The translations under genes and the position numbers were made by a program. From Christensenella sp. UBA1685 (GTDB lineage: Bacteria > Bacillota > Clostridia > Christensenellales > CAG-138): 30,193 nt of DNA. Positions 23,828 through 30,193 of the stretch are shown here, in pieces; the first letter of the stretch is position 1; every line of letters starts with the position of its first letter. Location: positions 1 to 30,193 of the forward strand of contig DCKB01000019.1 in the NCBI GenBank assembly GCA_002320595.1. The letters are read 5' to 3'. A model generated the notes under the pieces. It searched no databases, had not been told where the DNA came from, and saw only the letters and a program-made list of their open reading frames with translations.

Positions 23828-24406
23828 ATGCAATTGTTGAAAGATCGCATTCGCGCCGAGGGGCGCGTGCTGCCGGGCAACATCATTAAGGTCGACGGCT
23901 TCCTGAACCACCGCGTTGACACAAAGCTTATGCGCGAGATGGCCAAAGAATTCGGTCGGCTTTTTGATTTAACGGGCCTTACGGCCGTGCTTACGGTGGA
24001 AGCTTCGGGCATTGCGCTCGGCGCCATCTGCGCAGAAGAGTTCGGCGTACCGCTTATCTTCGCCAAAAAGGCGAAGTCTGACAACATCGAAGGCGGCCTG
24101 TACCAAAGCGAAATCTTTTCTTATACTTATAAGAAGAAAGTCACGCTGCTGATGAGCAGCCAGTGGCTCGGCCCGAAGGACAAAGTCCTTATCATCGACG
24201 ATTTCCTGGCCAACGGCGAAGCGCTGCGCGGCCTTGTGGACATCGTGCGCCAGGCGGGCGCAACCCTGCTGGGCCTTGGCATTGCAATTGAAAAGGGCTT
24301 TCAGGGCGGCGGCGACCGGCTGCGCGCGCAGGGCGAAAACGTGCAGTCCCTTGCCATCATCGAGCGGGCGGACGAAAACGGCATTGTGTTCCGGGACGAA
24401 CCGTGA
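23828..24406 (+). CDS. xpt: Xanthine phosphoribosyltransferase
   Basis: Converts xanthine and PRPP to XMP in purine salvage, in the cytosol. The 192 residues match Xpt: LPGNIIKVDGFLNHRVD (15-31), FAKKAKSDNI (78-87) and the PRPP-binding loop KVLIIDDFLANGEALRG (119-135). GGAG lies 11 bases before the ATG. It lies ahead of a small membrane protein and guaA on the same strand; XMP from Xpt is the substrate of GuaA, so the pair makes GMP from xanthine. No guanine riboswitch is visible in its short leader, which is unusual for xpt in Firmicutes. Confidence 0.95.
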   Translation: MQLLKDRIRAEGRVLPGNIIKVDGFLNHRVDTKLMREMAKEFGRLFDLTGLTAVLTVEASGIALGAICAEEFGVPLIFAKKAKSDNIEGGLYQSEIFSYTYKKKVTLLMSSQWLGPKDKVLIIDDFLANGEALRGLVDIVRQAGATLLGLGIAIEKGFQGGGDRLRAQGENVQSLAIIERADENGIVFRDEP

Positions 24407-24413
24407 TTTTGTG

Positions 24414-24719
24414 ATGAGCGACATCAGTTTTTTTGAAGCGGTCATGCTCATCTGTTTCGGGCTTGCCTGGCCGCTGAACATCATCAAATCCCTGCGCACG
24501 AAAAGCACGCAGGGAAAGAGCGTGTTGTTCCTCATCGTCATCCTGATCGGCTATGTCGCAGGCATCACGCACAAGCTGCTTTACAGCCGGAACATCGTGC
24601 TCGTGCTTTATTGCATCAATTTTGCCATGGTGAGCGTGGATACTTTCCTGTATTTCCATTATCGCCGCAGGGAACGCCTGGCCGCGGCAAAGCAGGGCAG
24701 CGATGCACCCGGCGCATGA
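24414..24719 (+). CDS. Small PQ-loop/SemiSWEET-like membrane protein
   Basis: 101 residues with three hydrophobic helices (about 5-22, 38-56 and 60-80) and a basic, positively charged tail (YRRRERLAAAK). WPLNIIKSLRTKSTQGKS (19-36) follows the pattern of a PQ-loop repeat, in which a Pro opens a helix-loop before a K-S-x-R-T-K-S run. SemiSWEETs have three helices and dimerise to form a transporter. The substrate is not known; linkage to xpt and guaA hints at a nucleobase or purine role, which is only positional. The start ATG 24414 follows the xpt stop by 7 bases, with a weak ribosome site. Confidence 0.75.
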   Translation: MSDISFFEAVMLICFGLAWPLNIIKSLRTKSTQGKSVLFLIVILIGYVAGITHKLLYSRNIVLVLYCINFAMVSVDTFLYFHYRRRERLAAAKQGSDAPGA

Positions 24720-24753
24720 GTCATTCATTTTCTGAAAGGAATTTCACGCATAC

Positions 24754-26277
24754 ATGGAAAGAGTTGTCGTTCTCGATTTTGGCGGGCAGTATAACCAGCT
24801 GATCGCCAGGCGCGTGCGCGAAGCCGGCGTTTACAGCGAGCTTCTCCCCCACACCGCGCCGATCGAGCAAATCAAGGGCGAATCGTTGTCCGGCCTCATC
24901 CTCACCGGCGGGCCGGACAGCGTGTATGCCGAGGGCGCGAAGGCCTGCGACGGCGGGATTTTCTCGCTCGGCGTACCCGTACTGGGCATCTGCTACGGCA
25001 TGCAGTACATCGCAAAAGCATTCGGCGGCCGCATTGAAGCCGCGCCTGTGCGCGAATACGGCCGCACGCCCATCCGCATGACGGAGCATCCTCTGCTCAA
25101 AGGGCTTGATTCCGGAATCGTTTGGATGAACCACAACGATTCCGTGTTTGGCATGCCTGCGGGCTTCCGTGCCATTGCGGAGACGGACAACTGCCCCTTC
25201 GCCGCATTTGCGGACGATGCGCGCAAGCTTTATGGCATCCAGTTCCATGCGGAGGTTGCGCACACGCCCAAGGGCGAGCTGATCTTCCACAATTTCCTGA
25301 AGAATATCTGCGGCTGCAGCTGCACCTACTCCCCCGCGGGCCTTGCGGACACGCTGATTGCGCAAATCCGGGCTCAGGTAGGGGAGGGCCGCGTGCTCGG
25401 CGCGCTTTCGGGCGGCGTTGATTCGTCCGTGGCCTCCGTTTTGGTGCACAACGCCATTGGCGACAGGCTCACCTGCATCTTCGTGGATCATGGCCTTTTG
25501 CGCCACAAGGAAGCGGAGGAGGTCATCAGCTTCTACCGTGACAAGCTGAACCTCAACATCATCAAGATTGATGCGCGCGAACGCTTTCTCGGCAAGCTTG
25601 CGGGCGTGACCGAGCCGGAGCAGAAACGCAAAATCATCGGTGCGGAATTCGTGCACGTTTTTGAAGAGGAAGCGAAAAAGCTTGGCGGCGCTGATTGGCT
25701 TTTGCAGGGCACCATCTACCCGGATGTGATCGAAAGCGGGACGCAGACCGGCGCAAAGATCAAGAGCCACCACAACGTAGGCGGGCTGCCTGCGGACATC
25801 GGCTTCAAGGGATTGGTGGAACCGCTGCGCATGCTCTTTAAGGATGAGGTGCGCGCGCTCGGCGAATCTCTTGGCATCGCCCATGAACTCGTGTGGCGCC
25901 AACCCTTTCCCGGCCCCGGCCTTGCAATCCGCGTGCTCGGTGAAGTGACCGAAGAAAAGCTTGCAATTCTGCGCCAGAGCGATTACATTTTCCGTCAGGA
26001 GATTGCCGCGGCAGGTCTTGCTGAAAAGATCTGGCAATACTTCACCGTGTTCACCGGCATGCGCTCCGTAGGTGTGATGGGCGACCAACGCACTTACGAT
26101 TACGCCATCGGCGTGCGTGCCGTCACCTCCACGGATGCGATGACTGTGGAATGGGCAGAGATTCCCTTCCCCGTGCTGCGGCGCATCAGCGAACGCATTA
26201 TAGGCGAAGTGCCGCACGTAAACCGCGTGGTCTATGACATTACCTCGAAGCCGCCGGGAACGATTGAGTGGGAATAA
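24754..26277 (+). CDS. guaA: GMP synthase (glutamine-hydrolysing)
   Basis: Makes GMP from XMP, ATP and glutamine. The 507 residues carry a class I glutamine amidotransferase domain with C80 in LGICYGMQ, H165 and E167 in QFHAEV, and an ATP pyrophosphatase domain with the P-loop LSGGVDSSV (218-226). The C-terminal dimer domain ends in KPPGTIEWE, the standard GuaA end. HAEV in place of the more common HPEV is a small departure; the triad is intact. AAAGGA lies about 14 bases upstream of the ATG. The 3' end is the known attachment target of many integrative elements, and one begins right here. Confidence 0.97.
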   Translation: MERVVVLDFGGQYNQLIARRVREAGVYSELLPHTAPIEQIKGESLSGLILTGGPDSVYAEGAKACDGGIFSLGVPVLGICYGMQYIAKAFGGRIEAAPVREYGRTPIRMTEHPLLKGLDSGIVWMNHNDSVFGMPAGFRAIAETDNCPFAAFADDARKLYGIQFHAEVAHTPKGELIFHNFLKNICGCSCTYSPAGLADTLIAQIRAQVGEGRVLGALSGGVDSSVASVLVHNAIGDRLTCIFVDHGLLRHKEAEEVISFYRDKLNLNIIKIDARERFLGKLAGVTEPEQKRKIIGAEFVHVFEEEAKKLGGADWLLQGTIYPDVIESGTQTGAKIKSHHNVGGLPADIGFKGLVEPLRMLFKDEVRALGESLGIAHELVWRQPFPGPGLAIRVLGEVTEEKLAILRQSDYIFRQEIAAAGLAEKIWQYFTVFTGMRSVGVMGDQRTYDYAIGVRAVTSTDAMTVEWAEIPFPVLRRISERIIGEVPHVNRVVYDITSKPPGTIEWE

Positions 26278-26297
26278 AATTTTAGTGTTTTCTGAAT

Positions 26298-26340
26298 CCT
26301 GAAAAGTGTTGGTATTACAGCACTTTTCAGGGTTTTTCTT
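26298..26340 (+). terminator. guaA terminator
   Basis: An 11-bp perfect stem, CCTGAAAAGTG with CACTTTTCAGG, with a 12-base loop is followed by GTTTTTCTTTTTT. It is a strong Rho-independent terminator ending the xpt-guaA transcript. Confidence 0.9.
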
Positions 26341-26346
26341 TTTTAC

Positions 26347-26387
26347 TGGCTACAAATTGGCTACATTTGCAGCGATTTTTGTAGCCA
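26347..26387. repeat. Three copies of an octamer at the integrase end: candidate integrase binding sites
   Basis: TGGCTACA occurs twice in direct orientation 11 bp apart (26347-26354 and 26358-26365) and once inverted (TGTAGCCA, 26380-26387). It lies between the guaA terminator and the integrase stop, the usual place for arm-type sites of a tyrosine integrase. Spacing near one helical turn supports protein binding; the assignment is inference. Confidence 0.55.
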
Positions 26388-26392
26388 AAGGC

Positions 26393-27465
26393 TCACGGCA
26401 TGATGCCGTCAAGCTGTCTGGCTACCTCCACCTGCTTGTTCCGGTACAGGTGGCTGTATGTGTCCATCGTGGTTTTTACCTTCTCATGTCCGAGCCGCTC
26501 CGCAATCAGCAGCGGAGAGAATCCCATCTCCACCAACAGGCTGGCGTGGCTGTGTCGGATGTCATGCACCCGGATGCGCTTTACTCCTGATGCCTTGCAG
26601 CCATACTCCATTTCGTGATACAGAAAGCTCTTGGTGTAGGGAAACAGCCGATCATCCTTTTGCAGCCCGTAGCAATGGGACATATACTCCTGTAAACAGG
26701 TGCAGAGTCCGTCAGGGACAGGAATGGTGCGGTTGCTCTTGGGCGTTTTCGGTGTGGTGATAATATCCTCCTTGCCGAGACGCTGATAGCTCTTGTTTAC
26801 CGTCAGGGCTTTCTTTTCAAAGTCGATGTCCGACGGCGTAAGCGCCAATAGCTCTCCTTCACGGATTCCGGTGAAGTACAAGGTCATAAATACCGCGTAG
26901 CTGGCAGGCCGGTCTTTCATGACCTCAATGAATGTCTGAAACTCCTGCCTTGTCCAGAACAGCATCTCATCGGCGTGTTTCTTACCCATACTTCCTGCTT
27001 TGTGGCATGGATTCTCTTTCAGTCCATAATACTTGACTGCATAGTTAAAAATTGCCGTAAGTTGGTTGTTGATGCACTTGAGATAGGTTTGGAGTAGGGC
27101 TTGCCGTTTTCATCACGGTAGCTGGTCAGGGAGTTCTGCCACTGGCGCACATGGGTAGGCTTGATCTCGTTCAGCGGGATTTTCTTGAAGAAGGGCGTTA
27201 CTTTCAAGTCAATTAGCCATTTCTTGCTGGCGACAGTGGAGGGCTTGAAACGGTGTTCCATATCTTTGACGTACAATTCAATGAAATCTCCGAAATTCAT
27301 GCCGAGACTGCCTGTGGATTGGCTGATGAAGTCACGTTCCCATTGAAGGGCTTCCTTTTTGGTGGCGAAGCCGCGCTTCTTTTTGTGGATGGTCTTGCCC
27401 GTCCAGTCCGTTACTCGAATCTGGGACATCCAGCGACCGGTATCGCCGTCTTTTGTTACTGACAT
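26393..27465 (-). pseudogene. int: Tyrosine-family integrase split by a single-base frameshift
   Basis: Read with one added base near 27088-27090, the two parts give one integrase of about 357 residues. The N-terminal part (27465-27019) has an AP2-like arm-binding domain (SQIRVTDWTGKTIHKKKRGF) and a SAM-like core-binding domain. The C-terminal part (to 26393) has the catalytic residues: Arg in TGIREGELLAL, HxxR in HDIRHSHASLL, His in LGHEKVKTTM, and Tyr in DTYSHL. The expected junction reads YSKTYLKCINNQL; a missing A in a run of As breaks the frame. It reads towards guaA, as an element integrated there would. It could be a true pseudogene or a sequencing error; catalytic residues are all intact. 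Confidence 0.85.
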
Positions 27466-27507
27466 TTTTACCTCCTTCCCTCAAGAATCAGGCTTTGATA
27501 GGGTTAT

Positions 27508-28113
27508 TTACCCATTACTCTCGTTTTTACCGTATTCTTTTTCCAGAAGCTCCGTCCGTCTTGCGATTCGCTCATCGCGGTCAAGCTCCTCCGGCTCTGT
27601 GCATTTGACCGCGTTCGCGGCATAGTATGCAAGCGTCTGCTCCTTCCAGCGTTTATATGCTGGCTGCGTGGAGTTATAGGCACGAAGTTTTTTGCGTTCT
27701 TCCTCCCATTGCTCAAGGAACAGGCACATATCGGCATTGAAGTCCGCTGTACTCTTACCGTCAAAGGAAACAGAACACTCCCACTGTTTGCTGCGAGGCG
27801 GCTTCTGCACATTGATCTTGAAGTCGATGCCCTCTACCGTTTCCAGCTTAAAGAGAAAGTCCATCACGTCGGCAAGCGTCCTGATCTGCGTCGTGCTGGA
27901 TTCATACCCAAGAATATAGGTTGAGGTCGTGTCCAGCAGATCTGCGATCTGATTGACAACGGCAATCGACACTTCAATCTCTCCGGTTTCGTACTTTTGT
28001 ACGGTACGGAGGGATTTTTTCAGCATTTGTGCCAGCTCGGTCTGGTTCAGCCCCTTCCGTTTTCGGAGCTGTTTGATTCTCTGCCCGATGGCGGGATAAT
28101 CGAAATTGTCCAT
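27508..28113 (-). CDS. XRE/cI-like repressor of the integrative element
   Basis: 201 residues. The N-terminal HTH_3 domain spans about 10-65 (IGQRIKQLRKRKGLNQTELA... KSLRTVQKYETGEIEVS). The C-terminal part (70-200) is charged and unrecognised; it is not a LexA/CI-type self-cleaving domain, as no SK motif is seen. GAGGTG precedes the ATG. It is divergent from the excisionase-like and AAA ATPase genes. Its promoter region is flanked by 12-base dyads, so it probably represses both directions to keep the element quiet. It is separated from the integrase by 42 bases on the same strand. Confidence 0.85.
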   Translation of the reverse strand: MDNFDYPAIGQRIKQLRKRKGLNQTELAQMLKKSLRTVQKYETGEIEVSIAVVNQIADLLDTTSTYILGYESSTTQIRTLADVMDFLFKLETVEGIDFKINVQKPPRSKQWECSVSFDGKSTADFNADMCLFLEQWEEERKKLRAYNSTQPAYKRWKEQTLAYYAANAVKCTEPEELDRDERIARRTELLEKEYGKNESNG

Positions 28114-28133
28114 ATCTGATTCACCTCGTCCAT

Positions 28134-28162
28134 ATCATACCACAGGACAAAGCGAATTGCAA
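28134..28162 (-). promoter_or_regulatory. Promoter of the repressor gene
   Basis: On the minus strand TTGCAA (28157-28162), a 17-bp spacer and TATGAT (28134-28139). The candidate operator at 28161-28172 overlaps its -35. Confidence 0.7.
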
Positions 28163-28241
28163 GTACATATTTCTGCTTCACGAAGGCTTGACAAGTGTAT
28201 CCTGTATGCGTATAATAAATATGTACTTTAGGTGCGTATTT
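28161..28241. promoter_or_regulatory. Candidate repressor operators
   Basis: AAGTACATATTT (28161-28172) and its exact complement AAATATGTACTT (28217-28228) flank the forward promoter. A near copy, GTGCGTATTT (28232-28241), forms with the second site an imperfect palindrome just after the -10. The layout is that of a CI-type switch. Confidence 0.6.
28188..28216 (+). promoter_or_regulatory. Consensus sigma-A promoter of the element's forward genes
   Basis: TTGACA (28188-28193), a 17-bp spacer and TATAAT (28211-28216): all twelve consensus bases match. It reads into the excisionase-like and AAA ATPase genes and would need tight repression. Confidence 0.9.
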
Positions 28242-28315
28242 TACGAGACGGAGCAAAAAGGGAATGAATGCAAGATGCGCAACCCGAAGAAGATTATTTG
28301 GAAACAGGAGGTACT

Positions 28316-28522
28316 ATGAGAGCACAGTTTATCACAGCGTCAGAGGTGGCGGAAATCATGGGCATCAGCCGCAGCAAGGCATATCAGATTGTCCGGGAGA
28401 TGAACAGAGAACTGAAAGCCCAGGGCTATCTGACCGTAGCCGGGAAATGCCCCACCCAGTATTTCAAGCAGAAGTTCTACGGCTTCCAGATTCCCGGAGG
28501 TGAGCGCGATGATGGTAAATGA
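28316..28522 (+). CDS. Excisionase/AlpA-like HTH protein
   Basis: A 68-residue protein whose MerR/excisionase-type winged helix starts at FITASEVAEIMGISRSKAYQIV (about 5-26). Such proteins direct excision with the integrase or regulate element genes. The ATG at 28316 is chosen for its AGGAGGT site 4 bases upstream; an ATG at 28268 lies in the leader without a site. It overlaps the start of the AAA ATPase gene by 14 bases, giving translational coupling. It is the first gene of the forward transcript. Confidence 0.8.
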   Translation: MRAQFITASEVAEIMGISRSKAYQIVREMNRELKAQGYLTVAGKCPTQYFKQKFYGFQIPGGERDDGK

Positions 28523-29660
28523 GAAAACGACCGCCCCGGACACATCTGTTGGCGCAGATGATGGGCAGTCGCTTCACGATTCAACTAAACAGAGCATACC
28601 ACATGAAGCCTGCGAAAGCAATCCCCCAGAAGAAAACATTGAGGAAATGCGTGAGAAAATCCGGCGCATGAACGACCCGCATTATCTTCACACAGTTTCC
28701 ATGACCGAGCTGTACCAGACCGCGTATCAGAGCAGGCCGCCGATTATTGACGGCTTGCTCTACGCGGGCACGTATATCCTCGCAGGTGCGCCGAAGATTG
28801 GCAAGTCGTTTCTGGTGGCGCAGATTGCCTATCATGTCAGCACCGGCAAAGCCCTGTGGAGCGACGAAGTCCACCCCGGCACTGTTCTGTACCTCGCGTT
28901 GGAGGATGATTTTCAGCGCATCCAGAGCCGAATGTTTATGATGTACGGTGTCAATGACACCGACCGTCTACACTTTGCAACCGCTGCGGGCAAAATCGGA
29001 AACGGGTTGGACGAACAGCTTGAAAATTTCGTGCGGGAACATCCCGACACAAGACTCATTATCATTGACACCATGCAGAAAATCCGTGAGGTCGGCGGCG
29101 AGGCATACAGCTACGCCAGCGACTATGAGATCATTGGGCGGCTCAAGCAGTTTGCCGACAAGCACTGTATCTGTATTTTGACTGTCCACCACACCCGCAA
29201 GCAGCCCGCCGGTGACAGCTTCGAAATGATCTCCGGTACAACAGGATTGCTCGGTTGCGCAGACGGATCGTTGCTCATGCAGAAGAAAAAGCGCACGGCA
29301 TTGGAAGCAACTATCGACGTGGTGGGACGTGACCAGCAGGATCAAATTCTCTATCTGAAAAAGGATGCCGACACACAGATTTGGAATCTTGAAAAGGTGG
29401 AGAACGAGCTGCACAAAGAGCCGCCTGATCATGTTCTGGAAGTAGTCGCTGGTCTGGTGTCAGTGAAACAGCCAGTATGGACAGGCTCGCCCTCTGAGCT
29501 TGCCGATGCCGTTCACGTCGGCATGGCGGCAAATGCGCTGAGCAAGTATCTGAATGTGAAGTCTGGCAGGCTGTTGGATGAATACCACGTCCGCTATGAG
29601 AACAAGGTTCGGCACGAGGGGCGGCGTATCACGCTGACCTTTGTAGCCGCAAGTGAATAA
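28509..29660 (+). CDS. RepA-like AAA ATPase of the integrative element
   Basis: 383 residues. The RepA/DnaB-like ATPase core (AAA_25) spans about 70-290, with Walker A LAGAPKIGKSFLVAQ (GAPKIGKS near residues 93-100), a Walker-B-like LIIIDTMQKIRE, and ILTVHHTRK. An N-terminal acidic, Pro-rich stretch precedes it, and a C-terminal winged-helix-like part (EVVAGLVSVKQPVW... LSKYLNVKSG) may bind DNA. Such proteins are hexameric helicases that start or support replication of mobile elements. ATG 28509 follows GGAGG by 8 bases; GTG 28500 overlaps the site. A repeated array lies directly downstream. Confidence 0.85.
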   Translation: MMVNEKTTAPDTSVGADDGQSLHDSTKQSIPHEACESNPPEENIEEMREKIRRMNDPHYLHTVSMTELYQTAYQSRPPIIDGLLYAGTYILAGAPKIGKSFLVAQIAYHVSTGKALWSDEVHPGTVLYLALEDDFQRIQSRMFMMYGVNDTDRLHFATAAGKIGNGLDEQLENFVREHPDTRLIIIDTMQKIREVGGEAYSYASDYEIIGRLKQFADKHCICILTVHHTRKQPAGDSFEMISGTTGLLGCADGSLLMQKKKRTALEATIDVVGRDQQDQILYLKKDADTQIWNLEKVENELHKEPPDHVLEVVAGLVSVKQPVWTGSPSELADAVHVGMAANALSKYLNVKSGRLLDEYHVRYENKVRHEGRRITLTFVAASE

Positions 29661-29665
29661 GCTGC

Positions 29666-29738
29666 GCGACGGCTGCGACGGTTGCAACGGTGAAGATGAT
29701 ACCGTCCAAACAACCGTCGCAATCGTTGCGACCGTCGC
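29666..29738. repeat. Array of 9-bp repeats in inverted halves (iteron-like)
   Basis: Three direct copies (GCGACGGCT, GCGACGGTT, GCAACGGTG; 29666-29692) are followed by a 19-base gap and three copies in inverted orientation (AACCGTCGC, AATCGTTGC, GACCGTCGC; 29712-29738). A partial copy, TACCGTCCA, sits in the gap at 29700-29708. Over 26 bases the halves match at 21. The array follows the AAA ATPase gene and precedes the next ribosome site, as an origin or operator would. Confidence 0.75.
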
Positions 29739-29756
29739 GGAAAGGAGCGAAACAAA

Positions 29757-30011
29757 ATGAAAACCGTTCAAATCCCCTATGATCTGTTTCTCGACCTCGC
29801 CATGTACCATCTGCGGGGTGAGGATGAATACGAAGAAGAAATCCGTCAGGGCTTGGAGCAGAAGCTCGACGCCATATTGAACCGGCAGATCTATTCCCGG
29901 TACAAAACGGCACCCACTGAGGAAGAACGCGAACAGGCGCGGCAGGAATACCTTGACCGGCGCGGCGTTCCGCAGAGCTATCGCTGGACTGTTCCTCCGT
30001 GGGAGCTGTGA
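29757..30011 (+). CDS. Small acidic protein of the integrative element, unknown function
   Basis: 84 residues, mostly helical, with acidic and Gln-rich stretches (RGEDEYEEEIRQGLEQKLDAI and TEEEREQARQEYLDRRG). I recognise its type from clostridial integrative elements but know no function. The ATG is preceded by AAGGAG at 8 bases. It follows the repeated array and ends with a hairpin. Confidence 0.75.
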   Translation: MKTVQIPYDLFLDLAMYHLRGEDEYEEEIRQGLEQKLDAILNRQIYSRYKTAPTEEEREQARQEYLDRRGVPQSYRWTVPPWEL

Positions 30012-30033
30012 CAGGAGCGTGCCACGCTCCTGT
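30011..30033 (+). terminator. Hairpin behind the small element gene
   Basis: A perfect 10-bp stem (ACAGGAGCGT with its complement) with a GCC loop starts at the stop codon. There is no T-tract after it. Confidence 0.5.
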
Positions 30034-30116
30034 GGCTTGCAGACAAGGCAGTGCATTGGCGGCTATCCCCGCGCATCCCCCGTCCCCATCGAAAAATCCG
30101 CAGAGTTTGAGATGGA

Positions 30117-30169
30117 TGTGGGTAGAAGATTATGCGCAGGAGACACCTGCAAATAAGTTGCTGCCCACA
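30117..30169. other. Nested stem structure at the right edge
   Basis: TGTGGGTAG (30117-30125) can pair with CTGCCCACA (30161-30169) with one G-U, and inside it GCAGG (30136-30140) pairs with CCTGC (30146-30150). No gene is recognised from 30034 to the end. It may be a transfer origin, regulatory RNA or leader of the next gene; the sequence does not say. Confidence 0.35.
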
Positions 30170-30193
30170 CCGGTTTTTGCGGTTTGTATAGAC

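Noticed and set aside
29953..30156. A 67-codon frame overlapping the end of the small element gene
   Set aside because: It lacks a ribosome site, its composition is unlike a protein and it overlaps a better-supported gene.
1..30193. tRNA, rRNA, CRISPR array or intact insertion sequence
   Set aside because: None was found by eye: no repeated spacers, no cloverleaf with a GTTCGAATC-type loop and no transposase.

Overview
The window looks like a moderately GC-rich chromosome from the Bacillota, probably class Clostridia and of gut type. The signs are strong AGGAGG-type ribosome binding sites, Opp and ECF transporters, DUF3842 and PPC-domain genes, and a guaA-linked integrative element. This assignment is inference from gene families and style; no rRNA or other marker gene is present.

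Layout. Positions 1-5027 hold a MarR regulator, a small zinc-ribbon-like membrane protein, pseudouridine-5'-phosphate glycosidase (psuG, minus strand), and a plus-strand run of a CPBP membrane protease, a PPC-domain protein and D-serine ammonia-lyase (dsdA). Positions 5132-18267 are almost entirely one minus-strand array read from right to left: oppA, oppB, oppC, oppD, oppF, a YkfC-like NlpC/P60 peptidase, a transglutaminase-fold protein, a LysA-like decarboxylase, a D-cysteine desulfhydrase-like PLP enzyme, an Asp/Glu racemase and a P-loop kinase-like protein. A DmpA/P1-family aminopeptidase lies just upstream on the same strand. I read this as an uptake and catabolism locus for peptides containing D-amino acids, most simply murein peptides. 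Opp imports the peptide, NlpC/P60 and perhaps the transglutaminase-fold protein cut it, and the PLP enzymes and racemase process D-Glu/D-Asp, D-Cys/D-Ser and diaminopimelate or lysine. The roles come from known families; the pathway is inference.

Positions 19785-23594 (minus strand) carry an ECF transporter S component behind a terminator-containing leader, a DUF3842 gene and clpB. Positions 23828-26277 (plus strand) form a purine cluster: xpt, a SemiSWEET/PQ-loop-like membrane protein and guaA, closed by a strong terminator.

Immediately after guaA begins an integrative element that runs off the right edge. It contains a tyrosine integrase broken by a one-base frameshift, flanked by short repeated octamers; a cI-like repressor divergent from a consensus promoter with palindromic operator candidates; an excisionase/AlpA-like HTH protein; a RepA-like AAA ATPase; a striking array of 9-bp repeats in inverted halves; and a small element protein.

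The most unusual items are the OppC permease with a roughly 200-residue tandemly duplicated beta-rich domain inserted in its first extracytoplasmic loop, the leader RNA of the ECF gene with mutually exclusive terminator and antiterminator stems, and the iteron-like array in the integrative element.
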